Positions 9,212 to 18,666 of a DNA stretch of 64,000 nucleotides are shown piece after piece. Made by a program: the position numbers and the translations under genes. The notes beneath the pieces were generated by a model. That model was not told where the DNA came from, did no database searches, and saw only the letters and a program-made list of their open reading frames with translations. The stretch lies in contig CAWZYM010000226.1 in NCBI GenBank assembly GCA_963966185.1, positions 160,001 through 224,000 of the forward strand, in the 5' to 3' direction. Numbering within the stretch: position 1 is the first letter of the stretch; every line of letters starts with the position of its first letter. Source of the DNA: Rhabditoides inermis. Its lineage: Eukaryota > Nematoda > Chromadorea > Rhabditida > Rhabditidae.

Positions 9212-9356
9212 ATTCTCACGTCTCCGCAGCGGTCACAACAACTTTCTAGAGACAGTACCATGGTATATTCTGTCTACTCTTCTACTCTCACGTCTGCGGT
9301 AGTCACTGCGACTTTCGAGAGACAGTTATGTCTACTCTCCCTCCTATCTCCTCCTC

Positions 9357-9405
<49 letters not shown>

Positions 9406-9544
9406 ATTCTCACGTCTCCGCAGCGGTCACAACAACTTTCTAGAGACAGTACCATGGTATATTCTGTCTACTCTTCTACTATCACGTTTGCGGTAGTCAC
9501 TGCGACTTTCGAGAGACAGTTATGTCTAGTCTCCCTCCTCTCTC

Positions 9545-9598
<54 letters not shown>

Positions 9599-9861
9599 AT
9601 TCTCACGTCTCCGCAGTGGTTACAACAACTTTCTAGAGACAGTACTACGGTATCTTCTGACTACTCTTCTAGAGACAAGTGATGTCTAGTCTCCCTCCTC
9701 TCTCTCTCTCTCAACTATTCTCACGTCTCCGCAGCGGTCACAACAACTTTCTAGATACAGTACTATCGTATATTCTGTCTACTCTTCTACTCTCACGTCT
9801 GTGGTAGTCACTGCGAAACTTGAGAGACAGTTATGTCTACTCTCCCTCCTATATCCTCCTC

Positions 9862-9916
<55 letters not shown>

Positions 9917-10089
9917 ATTCTCACGTCTCCGCAGCGGTCACAACAACTTTCTAGAGACAGTACCATGGTATATTCTGTCTACTCTTCTACTATCACGTCT
10001 GCGGTAGTCACTGCGACTTTCGAGAGACAGTTATGTCTTATGTCTACTCTCCCTCCTATCTCCTTCTTATCCTCCTCTCTCTCTCTCTC

Positions 10090-10132
<43 letters not shown>

Positions 10133-10212
10133 ACTTATCTCACGTCTCCACAGCGGTCACATCGGTATCTTCTGACTACTCTTCTAGAGACAAGTGATGT
10201 CTAGTCTCCCTC

Positions 10213-10255
<43 letters not shown>

Positions 10256-10450
10256 GTCTCTCTCGCTCTCTCTCTCTCAACTATTCTCACGTCTCCGCAG
10301 CGGTCACAACAACTTTCTAGATACAGTACTATCGTATTTTCTGTCTACTCTTCTACTCTCACGTCTGCGGTAGTCACTGCGAAATTTGAGAGACAGTTAT
10401 GTCTACACTCTCTCTCCTTTCTCCTTTTTTTCTCTCCCTTTTCTCTCTCG

Positions 10451-10495
<45 letters not shown>

Positions 10496-10587
10496 GACTA
10501 TTCTCACGTCTCCGCAGCGGTCTGCAGTAGTCACTGCGACTTTCGAGAGACAGTTATGTCTTATGTCTACTCTCCCTCCTATCTCCT

Positions 10588-10636
<49 letters not shown>

Positions 10637-10670
10637 CTCTCTCTCGACTATTTTCTAAAGGCAACAGTAC
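8935..10670. repeat. CT-rich minisatellite, about nine units of 120-220 bp
   Basis: Each unit has a long (CT)n tract, then CGTCTATTCTCACGTCTCCG plus CAGCGGTCACAACAACTTTC, then CTCACGTCTGCGGTAGTCAC plus TGCGACTTTCGAGAGACAG. The CTCACGTCTCCGCAGCGGT landmark recurs near 9028, 9216, 9409, 9602, 9718, 9919, 10139 (variant), 10286 and 10505. Predicted peptides of alternating Ser-Leu are by-products of CT. Confidence 0.9.
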
Positions 10671-10680
10671 TCTCTTCTCT

Positions 10681-11840
10681 CACGTCTTAAAATATTTAAT
10701 TCAAAAATCTTTGCTTGCAAAATTACATGTAAGGTGAACTCGGTTCTCACCTCACCTCACTTCCACTCGTCACTGTATTGCATCAAAAAGCGGAATTTCA
10801 TGCTGAATATGTACAAGTAATGAACTCAAAAACCTAGTGTCAACTAAAAAGAAAAGAAAACAGTCCATATTTCTATATTACGTCTACAATGACTTCGTGA
10901 TGACCCGGCTGAAAGAAAATTAGCCGGCTGGCGCGCCCTAACACGTTGTGCGCATGTTTGAAGGAGTTTGATAGAGTTTGAAGTTGGTTTGATCCTTACA
11001 AAACATTATCTATTGACTGAACTCGTTCTTGAAACACTTTCTTTGTCTTTTCCAACCTTCAACTCTTCGTTTCGTCGAAGTTATTCGTTGAAGCTAGAAA
11101 ATTTGTCTTTTTCAACTGAATCAATCCATTATTGTTTTATTTACACATGTTTCTATCGAAAAAGGACATCACTGTGTGAATATAGGTCCGTAATTGCGTA
11201 TGCCAACTATTCGATATCGATCTGTTGACCTTGCGGCTGGTAGCGAGCAAGCCGGTGGGCGCGACCCCAGCAAGTAATGCGCGCTCAGAAAATGTCTAAT
11301 ACGGTATGAAGGCGAAGTCTGATCGATCTGAAAATTTGACAGAAGGTTTTTTTTTGCCCATAAAAGCTTAAGTTTACAAATTGGACACTCTATCTCGTCT
11401 GTACGAAAAGTCGATCATATTTGCCATAGTTGGTGACTTTTCGAAAATCGAAACCAGTTTCTAGGATCTATTGTACGTAATCTGTCTTCTATTAAATTTT
11501 TTATAGAAATCGAAGATCATGAATTTTGGGTGCATTTTGGGTACATTCGCCTATTTGGGCATGAAGATGAGGTCACAAGCAGCTGGTATTGCGGCTATCG
11601 ATTTTTTCTAGGTTGATTCACCTACCCTCCAAGTTTCGTTCTATTTGAAGCATTTTGAAAATTTTCTCCATAGTTAAGAGATTAGGTGATAACTATGATC
11701 AGAAGATCGCTATTGACGAGATATTTGGAATTTTGCGTACTCGGGTTTCGAAGAAACTTTCTAGAAGAAATCAGCAAATAGGGTATACTATGAAAAGAGA
11801 TAGCTCTCCGGAAAGAAGGACAGACAGACACCATAGTAAA
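10681..11840. other. No gene recognised
   Basis: AT-rich sequence of about 1.1 kb. A small inverted repeat CCGGCT...AGCCGG sits near 10907-10929. The stretch from 11360 to 11840 reads like degenerate repeat sequence, with no conserved frame. No kinase motif was seen on either strand. Confidence 0.4.
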
Positions 11841-11905
11841 TATTAGTCTCAATGGGGGAACTATCGCGTCATAGTCAATGAAAATACAATCGTTTTTCAT
11901 TAATA

Positions 11906-11908
<3 letters not shown>

Positions 11909-11936
<28 letters not shown>
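11909..11936. repeat. (AT)n microsatellite
   Basis: Uninterrupted AT/TA dinucleotides. Confidence 0.95.
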
Positions 11937-11988
11937 ATGCACAGAACATGCAGAAAACGTAACGAAAAGATTTTTTCATTGTTCGAAT

Positions 11989-12083
11989 ATAGTGTATTTA
12001 GTGGACAAGTTGTGCAGTCAGGAGTGTGCTTTCGGTACTAAATCACACTCCTGACTGCACAACTTGTCCACAAAATACACTAT
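11989..12083. repeat. Near-perfect 40-bp-stem hairpin
   Basis: Arm 11989-12028 is complementary to 12044-12083 with one mismatch (12000 against 12072); the inner 28 bp are perfect. The loop is 15 nt (CTTTCGGTACTAAAT). It sits in the centre of the MITE-like element. A fold-back element core is likeliest; a small-RNA precursor cannot be excluded from sequence alone. Confidence 0.9.
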
Positions 12084-12405
12084 GTGCTAAAATTTGGGAC
12101 TCGTTTTTTGTATGTTCTGTTCATGTTTTATTCATGGAAATTGTTTTTGTTTTCATGTACGTTGACGTGTAGTCTCACTTCATACACGAAATTTAGAGTG
12201 GTATGCTCCTTTTAGATATTTACCAGGTCATCGGTGCAGACAAAGTCTTTCCCTTCGTGCAAACGAATAGATGCATACTTGGGAGTGCCGCTGCAATATC
12301 CAAATAAGTGAGAAATGCTCCGGAAAGTAGGGCAGTACATTTTCGCTATAAAGGCGGATCTTACTTATGTATGTAGCTACCCGATATGATGATATGAATG
12401 TTCGG

Positions 12406-12444
12406 ACGTTCTTCGTGGACAAGTTGTGCAGAACGTTCTTCGTG
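12406..12444. repeat. 12-bp direct repeats flanking a 15-bp insert
   Basis: ACGTTCTTCGTG occurs at 12406-12417 and 12433-12444. Between them is GACAAGTTGTGCAGA, 14 bases of which also occur in the hairpin arm at 12004-12017. Confidence 0.8.
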
Positions 12445-12880
12445 ATGGATCATTATCTCGAGCCTCTACTTATCACATCGATAAACCCAAACACGATCGT
12501 TTGACTCTTTCGATTTCGAGGCTTCTCGAATACACTCTTCTGTTCGAGACACCATTCATCTCCCTCTCCCTCTGAAGAGCCCCGCGTGTTTTGTTGTCAT
12601 GTATTCATTATCTATTATCATTCCTCTTATTTCTCTGCCAGCGCGCGGTCGCGTGCCTTCCCCTGTTATTCCCCCGACCCCTGAACAATGCTGTGCGGCG
12701 GAGGACACTAACTGGACTGGTACTCGATTTTGCTACTCTCTACATCTACGGCATTGAGACTGGAGAGGAATCCTCGAAGGCGATGACACTCTCGGAGACG
12801 TCTCTTCGCGATCGATCGTTGAAGCCCGGATCTTCCACCGCCGAGATCGAAACTTCCCCAGAAGCCGCAAGCAGGGGATG

Positions 12881-12966
12881 ACAAGCATCACCAACAACAC
12901 GTACGAATCCACTCCAAGGAACAACCGAAATCCGTGTTGTTGGAACTCGCAGTAGGCATTGTATTA
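12881..12966 (+). repeat. Dispersed repeat copy 1, related to the left flank of the satellite
   Basis: From ACAAGCATCACCAAC to GGCATTGTATT it closely matches 18587-18666, which directly abuts the 45-kb satellite. Internal inverted repeat CAACAACACG/CGTGTTGTTG. The sequence upstream (12591-12880) has an open frame of no recognisable family. Confidence 0.75.
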
Positions 12967-13029
12967 CTGTATTTTACCGTATCCCACCGTAATTTACGTA
13001 ATCGATATTGTGTGCTACTTGATTCGAGA

Positions 13030-13054
13030 TAAATATTCTGATTCTGATTCATTA
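13030..13054 (+). other. Possible 3' tail of a non-LTR-like element
   Basis: ATAAATATTCTGATTCTGATTC is an A/T-rich sequence with a short hexamer repeat (ATTCTG), a pattern seen at 3' ends of some non-LTR elements. Support is weak, with no reverse transcriptase frame nearby. Confidence 0.2.
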
Positions 13055-13108
13055 TCTACGAAACATTTCTGTTCTTATTAGTGAGATTATATAGTTAGTT
13101 TAGATGAG

Positions 13109-15119
13109 CTAATACCGACAGACGGCCTTGGAGCGAAGCGGGAAAGGTTGACCGTTCTTGCGAGTGTACTTGCGAGCAACTCCAAAATCAAAGAACTTGA
13201 GCACGTAACGCGTCTGAAATAAGTCGATTTCCAGAGGGAAAACACAGAAACTTAATTACTCTATTCGAACTTCGAACTCGCACAGCGCTCATTTTTCTAA
13301 AGAAAATGTCCAGATAGATTGCCTAGAGTAGAGATCTCTCTAGTGTTCCGTTATTCGATTTGCGTCATTTCTACCGTGTTTGAGTACAAAAAAAACACAA
13401 TCGGGGCTAACTTGCATAAAACTCTCGTCTGTCTGGCGAACCAGCGATATTGCCGTATGCCCGTATGATGAAAGAGGTGAATGGCCTCGCGTCTGCACGT
13501 GTGCTCATTGCTCATAAACTATTTCCTTATAGAATTTGTAATGATCCGTCCCTTCCAGTTGCAAAATCAAGTGGTTTGAATCAGAATAATCAAAATAGAG
13601 GAAAGAAGTCTCAAAGCATAAAACACGCGTCTTTCAAAAACAAGACGAAATATTACAGAAAGACAGAGACAAAGATTTTGTGAACAACACAAAATCAATA
13701 TCATACTCATGCATACTGATTTTACCTGAGGAGTGATTCCGTAAGCCATGTTGCAAGGTTTCACGTCGCGATGGACGAATCCGAGCTCGTGAATATCTCG
13801 AAGAGCAGCTACGCCCTTCAATTAGTATCATGACAACTGTATACATAAATTGTTCCATGATTATATTAGTAAACGAGTATGTATGTCGCCATTCTTGATT
13901 CTCCCAACACTGTCACACGAAATATTGAAAGATCAGTCTTATTTGCAGAGTCCTGCCTGGCGGATAGTTCTGGCGACGGACGAGTGGCGGAGTCGCTTGT
14001 GCTGAGACGCCTGCTGTATCTCCGTGAGGGACAAGTTGAGCCACTCCATAGCAATGAACCGACATGCATCCTGCAGTTTGTACTGTTGAAGTCGGCTGAC
14101 GACTGCGTACCTCTTCGCCGCTAGCGAGAAGACGGACGACGTGTGGGAGAGACTGGAGTGCGGCCAGCACGTTGCGCTCGTGGACGAAGTACTTATTGAA
14201 CTCGGCATCCTTCTTTTCCACCACCTGCACAAACTTTGTATGAAATGAGAAGAATTGGTCAAGTGATGTTATCGAGCATCACGCATTCCACATGCGGACG
14301 TATCTTCACTGCCGCGCGAGTTCCTTTGAGCGCGTGGCGAGCCAGATATACCTTGCCGTATCCGCCCTCGCCCAACAGACTCTAAACGGGAGCAAAGATA
14401 CTAATAGTCGGATTGGATCCTATATGCCATCCGTGACATTTCACATCGTGTGCAGTTTTGTGCAACACAACGTGTAGGTCTTCAAATATCCGAAAGGCTT
14501 TCATGAGAGGAATCAAACCCGTGGGCAGCTCGCACCGATTGCGCACTGGCGGCGCGCTCTACCACTGCGCCATTGAGACTCGTACTGAGAGGTCATAGCT
14601 CATAGTATTTCGAAGATATGTTTGCTCGTTATCGTTATAGTTCATCATTGTACACTGAAAAGGCCAGTAGAGCTAGATGGGGTCTCTGTTCGATCTCCTA
14701 ACCACTGCCTGAGTGGCGCAGTGGTAGTGCGCGCCGCCAGCGCACAATCGCCGCGAGCTGTCCATAGGTTCGATTCCTACTCATGGAAGCCCTTTGGATA
14801 TTTGAAGACATACACGTTGTGTAGCACTAAACTGCACAACACGTGAAATGTCACGGATGACATATAGGATCCAATTCGACTATAGGACTGTTTTCTTTAC
14901 ACCAGTCGGAATCGCGCCTGCGGCGCTCCTCCTCCTGGTAATCCCCTTTCCCTATTAGAGAGGGCGCGCAGCGCCCTCTCTTTTGGCTTATGATAGGGCT
15001 CGCGCTAGAATTTTCAAGAAGCGATATCCAAAGGTCATGTTAGCAACAATGTGGACTCATTCAAATCATGTTAGTTAGATTCGCACCGTTCCGTAGGCCA
15101 GATCACTTGTCGTCGGCAT
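13109..15119 (-). CDS. N-terminal half of a divergent TTBK/CK1-like kinase, ends just after DFG
   Basis: Minus-strand exons: 15119-15087 (candidate start MPTTSDLAYGT), 14381-14283 (P-loop SLLGEGGYGKVYLA and AAVKI with the catalytic Lys), 14224-14111 (VVEKKDAEFNKYFVHERNVL...LLASGEE), 14082-13957 (YKLQDACRFIAMEWLNLSL...VARTIRQ), 13815-13726 (GVAALRDIHELGFVHRDVK then PCNMAYGITPQ, the catalytic loop) and 13213-13112 (TRYVLKFFDFGVARKYTRK...RSKAVCRY), stop at 13111-13109. All phases are 0. Two introns are odd: 14110-14083 would be only 28 nt, and 13956-13816 needs a GC donor. The candidate start lies 15 nt after a TTTCAG (AG ends at 15135), which would fit a spliced-leader acceptor. The C-lobe is missing here; matching exons lie at 5014-5452. 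Either a gene split by repeats or a truncated pseudogene. Exon 1 is the least certain. Confidence 0.6.
14402..14577 (-). mobile_element. tRNA-derived SINE-like element, left arm of a palindrome
   Basis: Read on the minus strand it has an A-box-like TGGCGCAGTGG (14572-14562) and a B-box-like GGTTTGATTCC (14519-14509), a GCGC/GCGC D-stem, and a tail running through CTTTCGGATATTTGAAGACC. It is the inverted partner of 14701-14885. The tRNA fold is imperfect, so a tRNA-derived repeat is likelier than a working tRNA gene. It lies in an intron of the minus-strand kinase. Confidence 0.6.
14701..14885 (+). mobile_element. tRNA-derived SINE-like element, right arm of a palindrome
   Basis: A-box TGGCGCAGTGG at 14714-14724 and B-box GGTTCGATTCC at 14767-14777 match the RNA polymerase III internal promoter consensus. 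The D-arm GCGC...GCGC and a TAGG/CCTA T-stem can form, but the acceptor stem is poor. The tail (CTTTGGATATTTGAAGACAT onward) is the inverse of the left arm. Confidence 0.65.
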
Positions 15120-15351
15120 CTTTGTATCTCTTCTCTGAAAGAAGTTATGCGCGATCCCGCGCGCTCACTAGGCGAAAGGCCAGCGTGTTACGTGTCCTTC
15201 CTTCCTTCCCGTCACTACTTTTCCCAACTTGCACTTTGAGTGTAGCTCGCCCCGCCGCCGCCAGCGTCTAATGCGCGCCGGGTTTGCATTGTTTTGGGCT
15301 CGCCAACCATAACCAGGAGGAAGAGCGCAGTAGGCGCGACTCCGACTGGTA
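14900..15351. repeat. Inverted repeat of about 38 bp around the candidate first exon
   Basis: 14900-14938 (CAGTCGGAATCGCGCC...CCTCCTGG) is the inverse of 15314-15351 (CCAGGAGGAAGAGCGC...CCGACTGG) with a few mismatches. It encloses the candidate start exon at 15087-15134, so the exon may lie inside an inserted element. Confidence 0.5.
14957..14981. repeat. Perfect 11-bp-stem GC-rich hairpin followed by TTTT
   Basis: AGAGAGGGCGC and GCGCCCTCTCT flank GCA. In a eukaryotic context this is a short palindrome within repeat DNA, not a bacterial terminator. Confidence 0.8.
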
Positions 15352-15431
15352 GTGAGAAACTATGTGGTGTAAAACGTTTTGTGAAACGTAACGGTGATCC
15401 GAAACGTAACGTGTGATCTGTGGTACATGCG
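15120..15431. other. Upstream region of the minus-strand kinase, no gene seen
   Basis: GC-rich patch near 15245-15285, then direct repeats of GAAACGTAACG near 15382 and 15400. No TATA element or coding motif that I can defend. Confidence 0.35.
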
Positions 15432-15602
15432 AGTAAGAAGAGAGAAAAGGGCCGATATAGAGAGAGAAGAGCAGAAAGAGATAGAGAGACAGAGAGAGAA
15501 GGGAAGAGAGAGAGAGAGAGAGAGAGAACAGTGAAAGAGAGAGAAGGAACGGTGAAAGAGAGAGAAGGAACAGAGGGAGAGAGAAAGAACAGAGGGAGAG
15601 AG
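15432..15602. repeat. GA-rich simple repeat
   Basis: Purine-only GAGA with GAACAGTGAAAGA and GAACAGAGGGAGA variants. The plus-strand frame of Arg/Glu repeats across it is an artefact. Confidence 0.85.
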
Positions 15603-15696
15603 ATATGTTAGTTTTTAATATAAACCAGATGAATAGTCATAATTCATAATTCAGCACATATTGAAAATTTCTATGAAATTCAACAAAAGGACATAT

Positions 15697-16374
15697 ATTT
15701 TCTAAAAAAAGTACTTGCGTAAAGAGATGAACTTTGTCTTATCCTAATGCAGCAAAAGCACATGCATAAAACGATTACAAATACTAACACAAACCTGCGC
15801 ATTCTGAAACGTTCTGTTGATACTAACCAGTGAACACAACGATATACAAGTCAACAGAGAGTAAGGATTAAAGGAACGTACCACTCTAAATTTTGTGTAT
15901 AAACCACAACTGCCACGTGATAGAAGATGAAAATACAATCACTTTTCATAAATAAACCATATCCTTTAAATGAACGGAACACATTGAAAATTCGACGCAA
16001 AGCTCCGAAAAACGTAGTGAGGAATACCGTTCTCGAGTGTATACGACCCTCTAGAGGGTATCGACGGTATATCTCACTACGAAATTAAATCTTCGCGGCG
16101 CGTTTTCTACATGTTGCGTTCATTTTTAGCATTTAGTTTATTATTGAAAAGTTGTTGTATTTTAATATTCTTTCATGTGGCAGTCGTAGTTTATGTACGA
16201 AATTTAGAGTGGTGTGTTCCTTTAAGTAAGAAATAGGAGAGAGAAGAGAGAAAGAGAGGAGAGAGAGGTGCAGGTTTGTGGTAGTATTTGTAAACGTTTT
16301 ATGCATGTGCTTTTGCTGCATTAGGATAAGACAAAGTTCATCTCTTTACGCAAGTACTTTTTTAAGAAAATAAG
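15697..16374. mobile_element. Outer inverted-repeat element of about 680 bp with arms of about 100 bp
   Basis: The left arm 15697-15798 (AAAAAAGTACTTGCGTAAAG ... ACAAACCTGC) is almost perfectly complementary to 16270-16374 (GCAGGTTTGT ... CTTTACGCAAGTACTTTTTT). Both contain GCAGCAAAAGCACATGCAT or its inverse. Another element (15870-16223) sits inside, so this is a nested insertion or a composite foldback element. No coding frame. Confidence 0.85.
15870..16223. mobile_element. Inner MITE of the AAAGGAAC family, terminal inverted repeats of about 85 bp
   Basis: 15870-15955 (AAAGGAACGTACCACTCTAA ... TTTTCATAAATAAAC) is the inverse of 16137-16223 (AGTTTATTATTGAAAAG ... GGTGTGTTCCTTT) with scattered mismatches. 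It is flanked by TT/AA, so a TTAA or TA target site is possible. The 354-bp length and lack of a frame fit a MITE. Confidence 0.75.
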
Positions 16375-16740
16375 TTATTGCATTGTGTCCGTCCGTACAT
16401 CCAGATTTCCAGCTTCTTTTAGCTTTGTTTGACTTTAAACTTTGCAAATCGACTTGGATCTGTGACGGCTCGGTTAGATAATTTTTTCGTATCGAGGACT
16501 TCGGATCGCGCGGACTTCTGGAAGCACGGTCACAGAAAATGAGAGAGCGCGCAAAACGAGAGAGTCGGACACAATCTGTCCAGGGTCGCCGCGTCACCTC
16601 ACCAAATCGCGGTGAGCGTGTGAGTGAGAGAGGTCACGAGAGAGAATCAAGAGACCAGAATCAAGAGACGAGAGAGCGCGAGGGAGCAAGCGCCAGCTGC
16701 CGACCAGCCGTGAGTACTGTGAGCGTGCTGTATAACAGAA
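16375..16740. other. No gene recognised; repeat-like sequence
   Basis: Begins TTATTGCATTGTGTCCGTCC, then GA/CGAGAG-rich sequence. No conserved frame. Confidence 0.35.
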
Positions 16741-16744
16741 AAAT

Positions 16745-17545
<801 letters not shown>

Positions 17546-17559
17546 CAATTCGTTCATTT

Positions 17560-18280
17560 CCACACGATAAAAATTTCTTGTGTAAATAAATATGGCTCTT
17601 CGAGAACTCATCGAGAACGCAGTAATTTGATTAAAAATAACTTTCTTCAGTTCATGTTAGCATCAATATGCTTGACAAATATGTATTTTACTTTCTGTAC
17701 TCTTTTTCTGTAACTTTTCTCCAACGTATTTCTAGCGCGAAGGCGCGCCACAGCGCGCTGGAGCGCTAGTTGTGGGCGGAGCTTTAAAATAGTGCAAACC
17801 CGGCGCGTCTCACATGCTAGCTTCGACCTGGGGTATTTAGAGAGCGCCGCATCAGCATCACTTGCAGACAGACGGACTTTGCGTTTTCTATATATTTGAT
17901 AGCCCTTCAAACAAGTCGCTTTTTAAAGTATTTTTTTCAAGATTTTGCATTGTCTGGCTAACGATAATATTGATCAAAGAAGTCGGCATGCGCATCAATG
18001 AGGCCGAGCCACACTCGAGTCTTTCCCGCGCTCTCTGACTTCTCTCGCTCGCATCGCCAACTGACCCCGGCTGTCAATAAAACAAACTATCCTCCAGGCG
18101 ACGACTATACCCACCCAAAGTATTGTCAAAATGACAACACGAGAGAGGAACTAATTTTCGGGCTCACTATAACAACCAGGTGAAAACTCAACATTGAGAT
18201 GAATAATTTGTCAAAAGTGGCAAAATTGGCAACATTGTATCTGGCAACATCTGTATGCACTACTGCAATGTTCTTTGCAC
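17560..18280. other. No gene recognised between the minisatellite and the proline-rich exon candidate
   Basis: Contains the CTAG hairpin at 17732 and the first of the 24-bp direct repeats at 18087. Minus-strand frames around 17647-17910 have no recognisable domain. Confidence 0.35.
17732..17769. repeat. CTAG-bounded 38-bp hairpin, inverted copy of the one at 8653
   Basis: Same length as 8653-8690 and nearly its reverse complement. Ends CTAGCGC/GCGCTAG around a GGCGCGC/GCGCGC core. It probably marks another, degraded end of the hairpin-headed element family. Confidence 0.7.
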
Positions 18281-18588
18281 GCACCTGAACCCTCCATGCT
18301 CCGATAGCAGTTGGCATGGGGGTAGCGGGAGGCGGGGGCGGGGGGAGAGGAAGAACAGCGGGGCCACGAAGGGCCACCGGCGGAGGCCGCATCACACCAA
18401 ACAATGACTCGCGTGAACTCTTATCTCATCGGAATGAGAAATGTCTTTTAAAATTAAAAGGATTCCCGTAAAAATAGCGTTTGTTTTACCCGACGTAATG
18501 CAACAACATCACATGTTCTTTCTGCAGCAAAAAATAAGAGCAACTGTGTTCTGTGTTAGCGATGCTATCCTCCAGGCGACGACTATAC
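18087..18588 (+). repeat. Identical 24-bp direct repeats 478 bp apart
   Basis: CTATCCTCCAGGCGACGACT plus ATAC occurs at 18087-18110 and 18565-18588. The second copy overlaps the start of the dispersed repeat (18587) just left of the satellite. Confidence 0.85.
18285..18392 (-). CDS. Possible proline-rich first exon (hypothetical)
   Basis: ATG at 18392-18390 opens a 36-codon minus-strand frame, MRPPPVALRGPAVLPLPPPP and on to AWRVQ, ending exactly at a CAG/GTGCGT donor (18285/18284). The poly-proline run may be compositional (a C/G-rich patch). No downstream exon could be joined with confidence, because the minus strand then runs into repeats and another kinase's flank. I do not recognise a family. 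Confidence 0.2.
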
Positions 18589-18666
18589 AAGCATCACCAA
18601 CACCGCGTACGCATCCACGGAAACACCGAAACCCGTGTTGTTGGAACTCGCAGTAGGCATTGTATT
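18587..18666 (+). repeat. Dispersed repeat copy 2 at the satellite boundary
   Basis: Close copy of 12881-12966, sharing CCGTGTTGTTGGAACTCGCA then GTAGGCATTGTATT. The satellite begins on the next base (GCGAGAACACTCTC). Confidence 0.75.

Larger units (their letters stand above)
11845..12213 (-). mobile_element. MITE-like inverted-repeat element of the AAAGGAAC family
   Basis: The right end at 12187-12213 is the inverted family terminus (AAATTTAGAGTGGTATGCTCC). Internal arms GAAAATACAATCGTTTTTCAT (11879) and the matching GAAATTGTTTTTGTTTTCATG (12137) are inverted. Both match the arms of the element at 15870-16223, which supports membership in one family. The outer left terminus is degraded. The centre carries an (AT)n tract and a long hairpin. 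Confidence 0.5.

Noticed and set aside
8745..10658. Plus-strand Ser-Leu-repeat open frames
   Set aside because: They arise from (CT)n tracts of the minisatellite, with no conserved frame between units beyond the repeat itself.
12591..12881. Plus-strand open frame of 96 codons
   Set aside because: Lies in repeat-associated sequence upstream of the dispersed repeat; no family recognised and no splice partners seen.
14509..14777. Functional tRNA genes
   Set aside because: A and B boxes are good, but the acceptor and anticodon stems fold poorly and each copy continues into a shared non-tRNA tail, which fits tRNA-derived repeats.
14957..14981. Rho-independent terminator
   Set aside because: It has stem-loop plus T-run form, but the genome is eukaryotic and the site is inside repeat DNA in an intron.
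15420..15611. Arg/Glu-rich plus-strand open frame (and a similar one at 17022-17468)
   Set aside because: Direct translation of GA-rich simple repeats; no other coding evidence.
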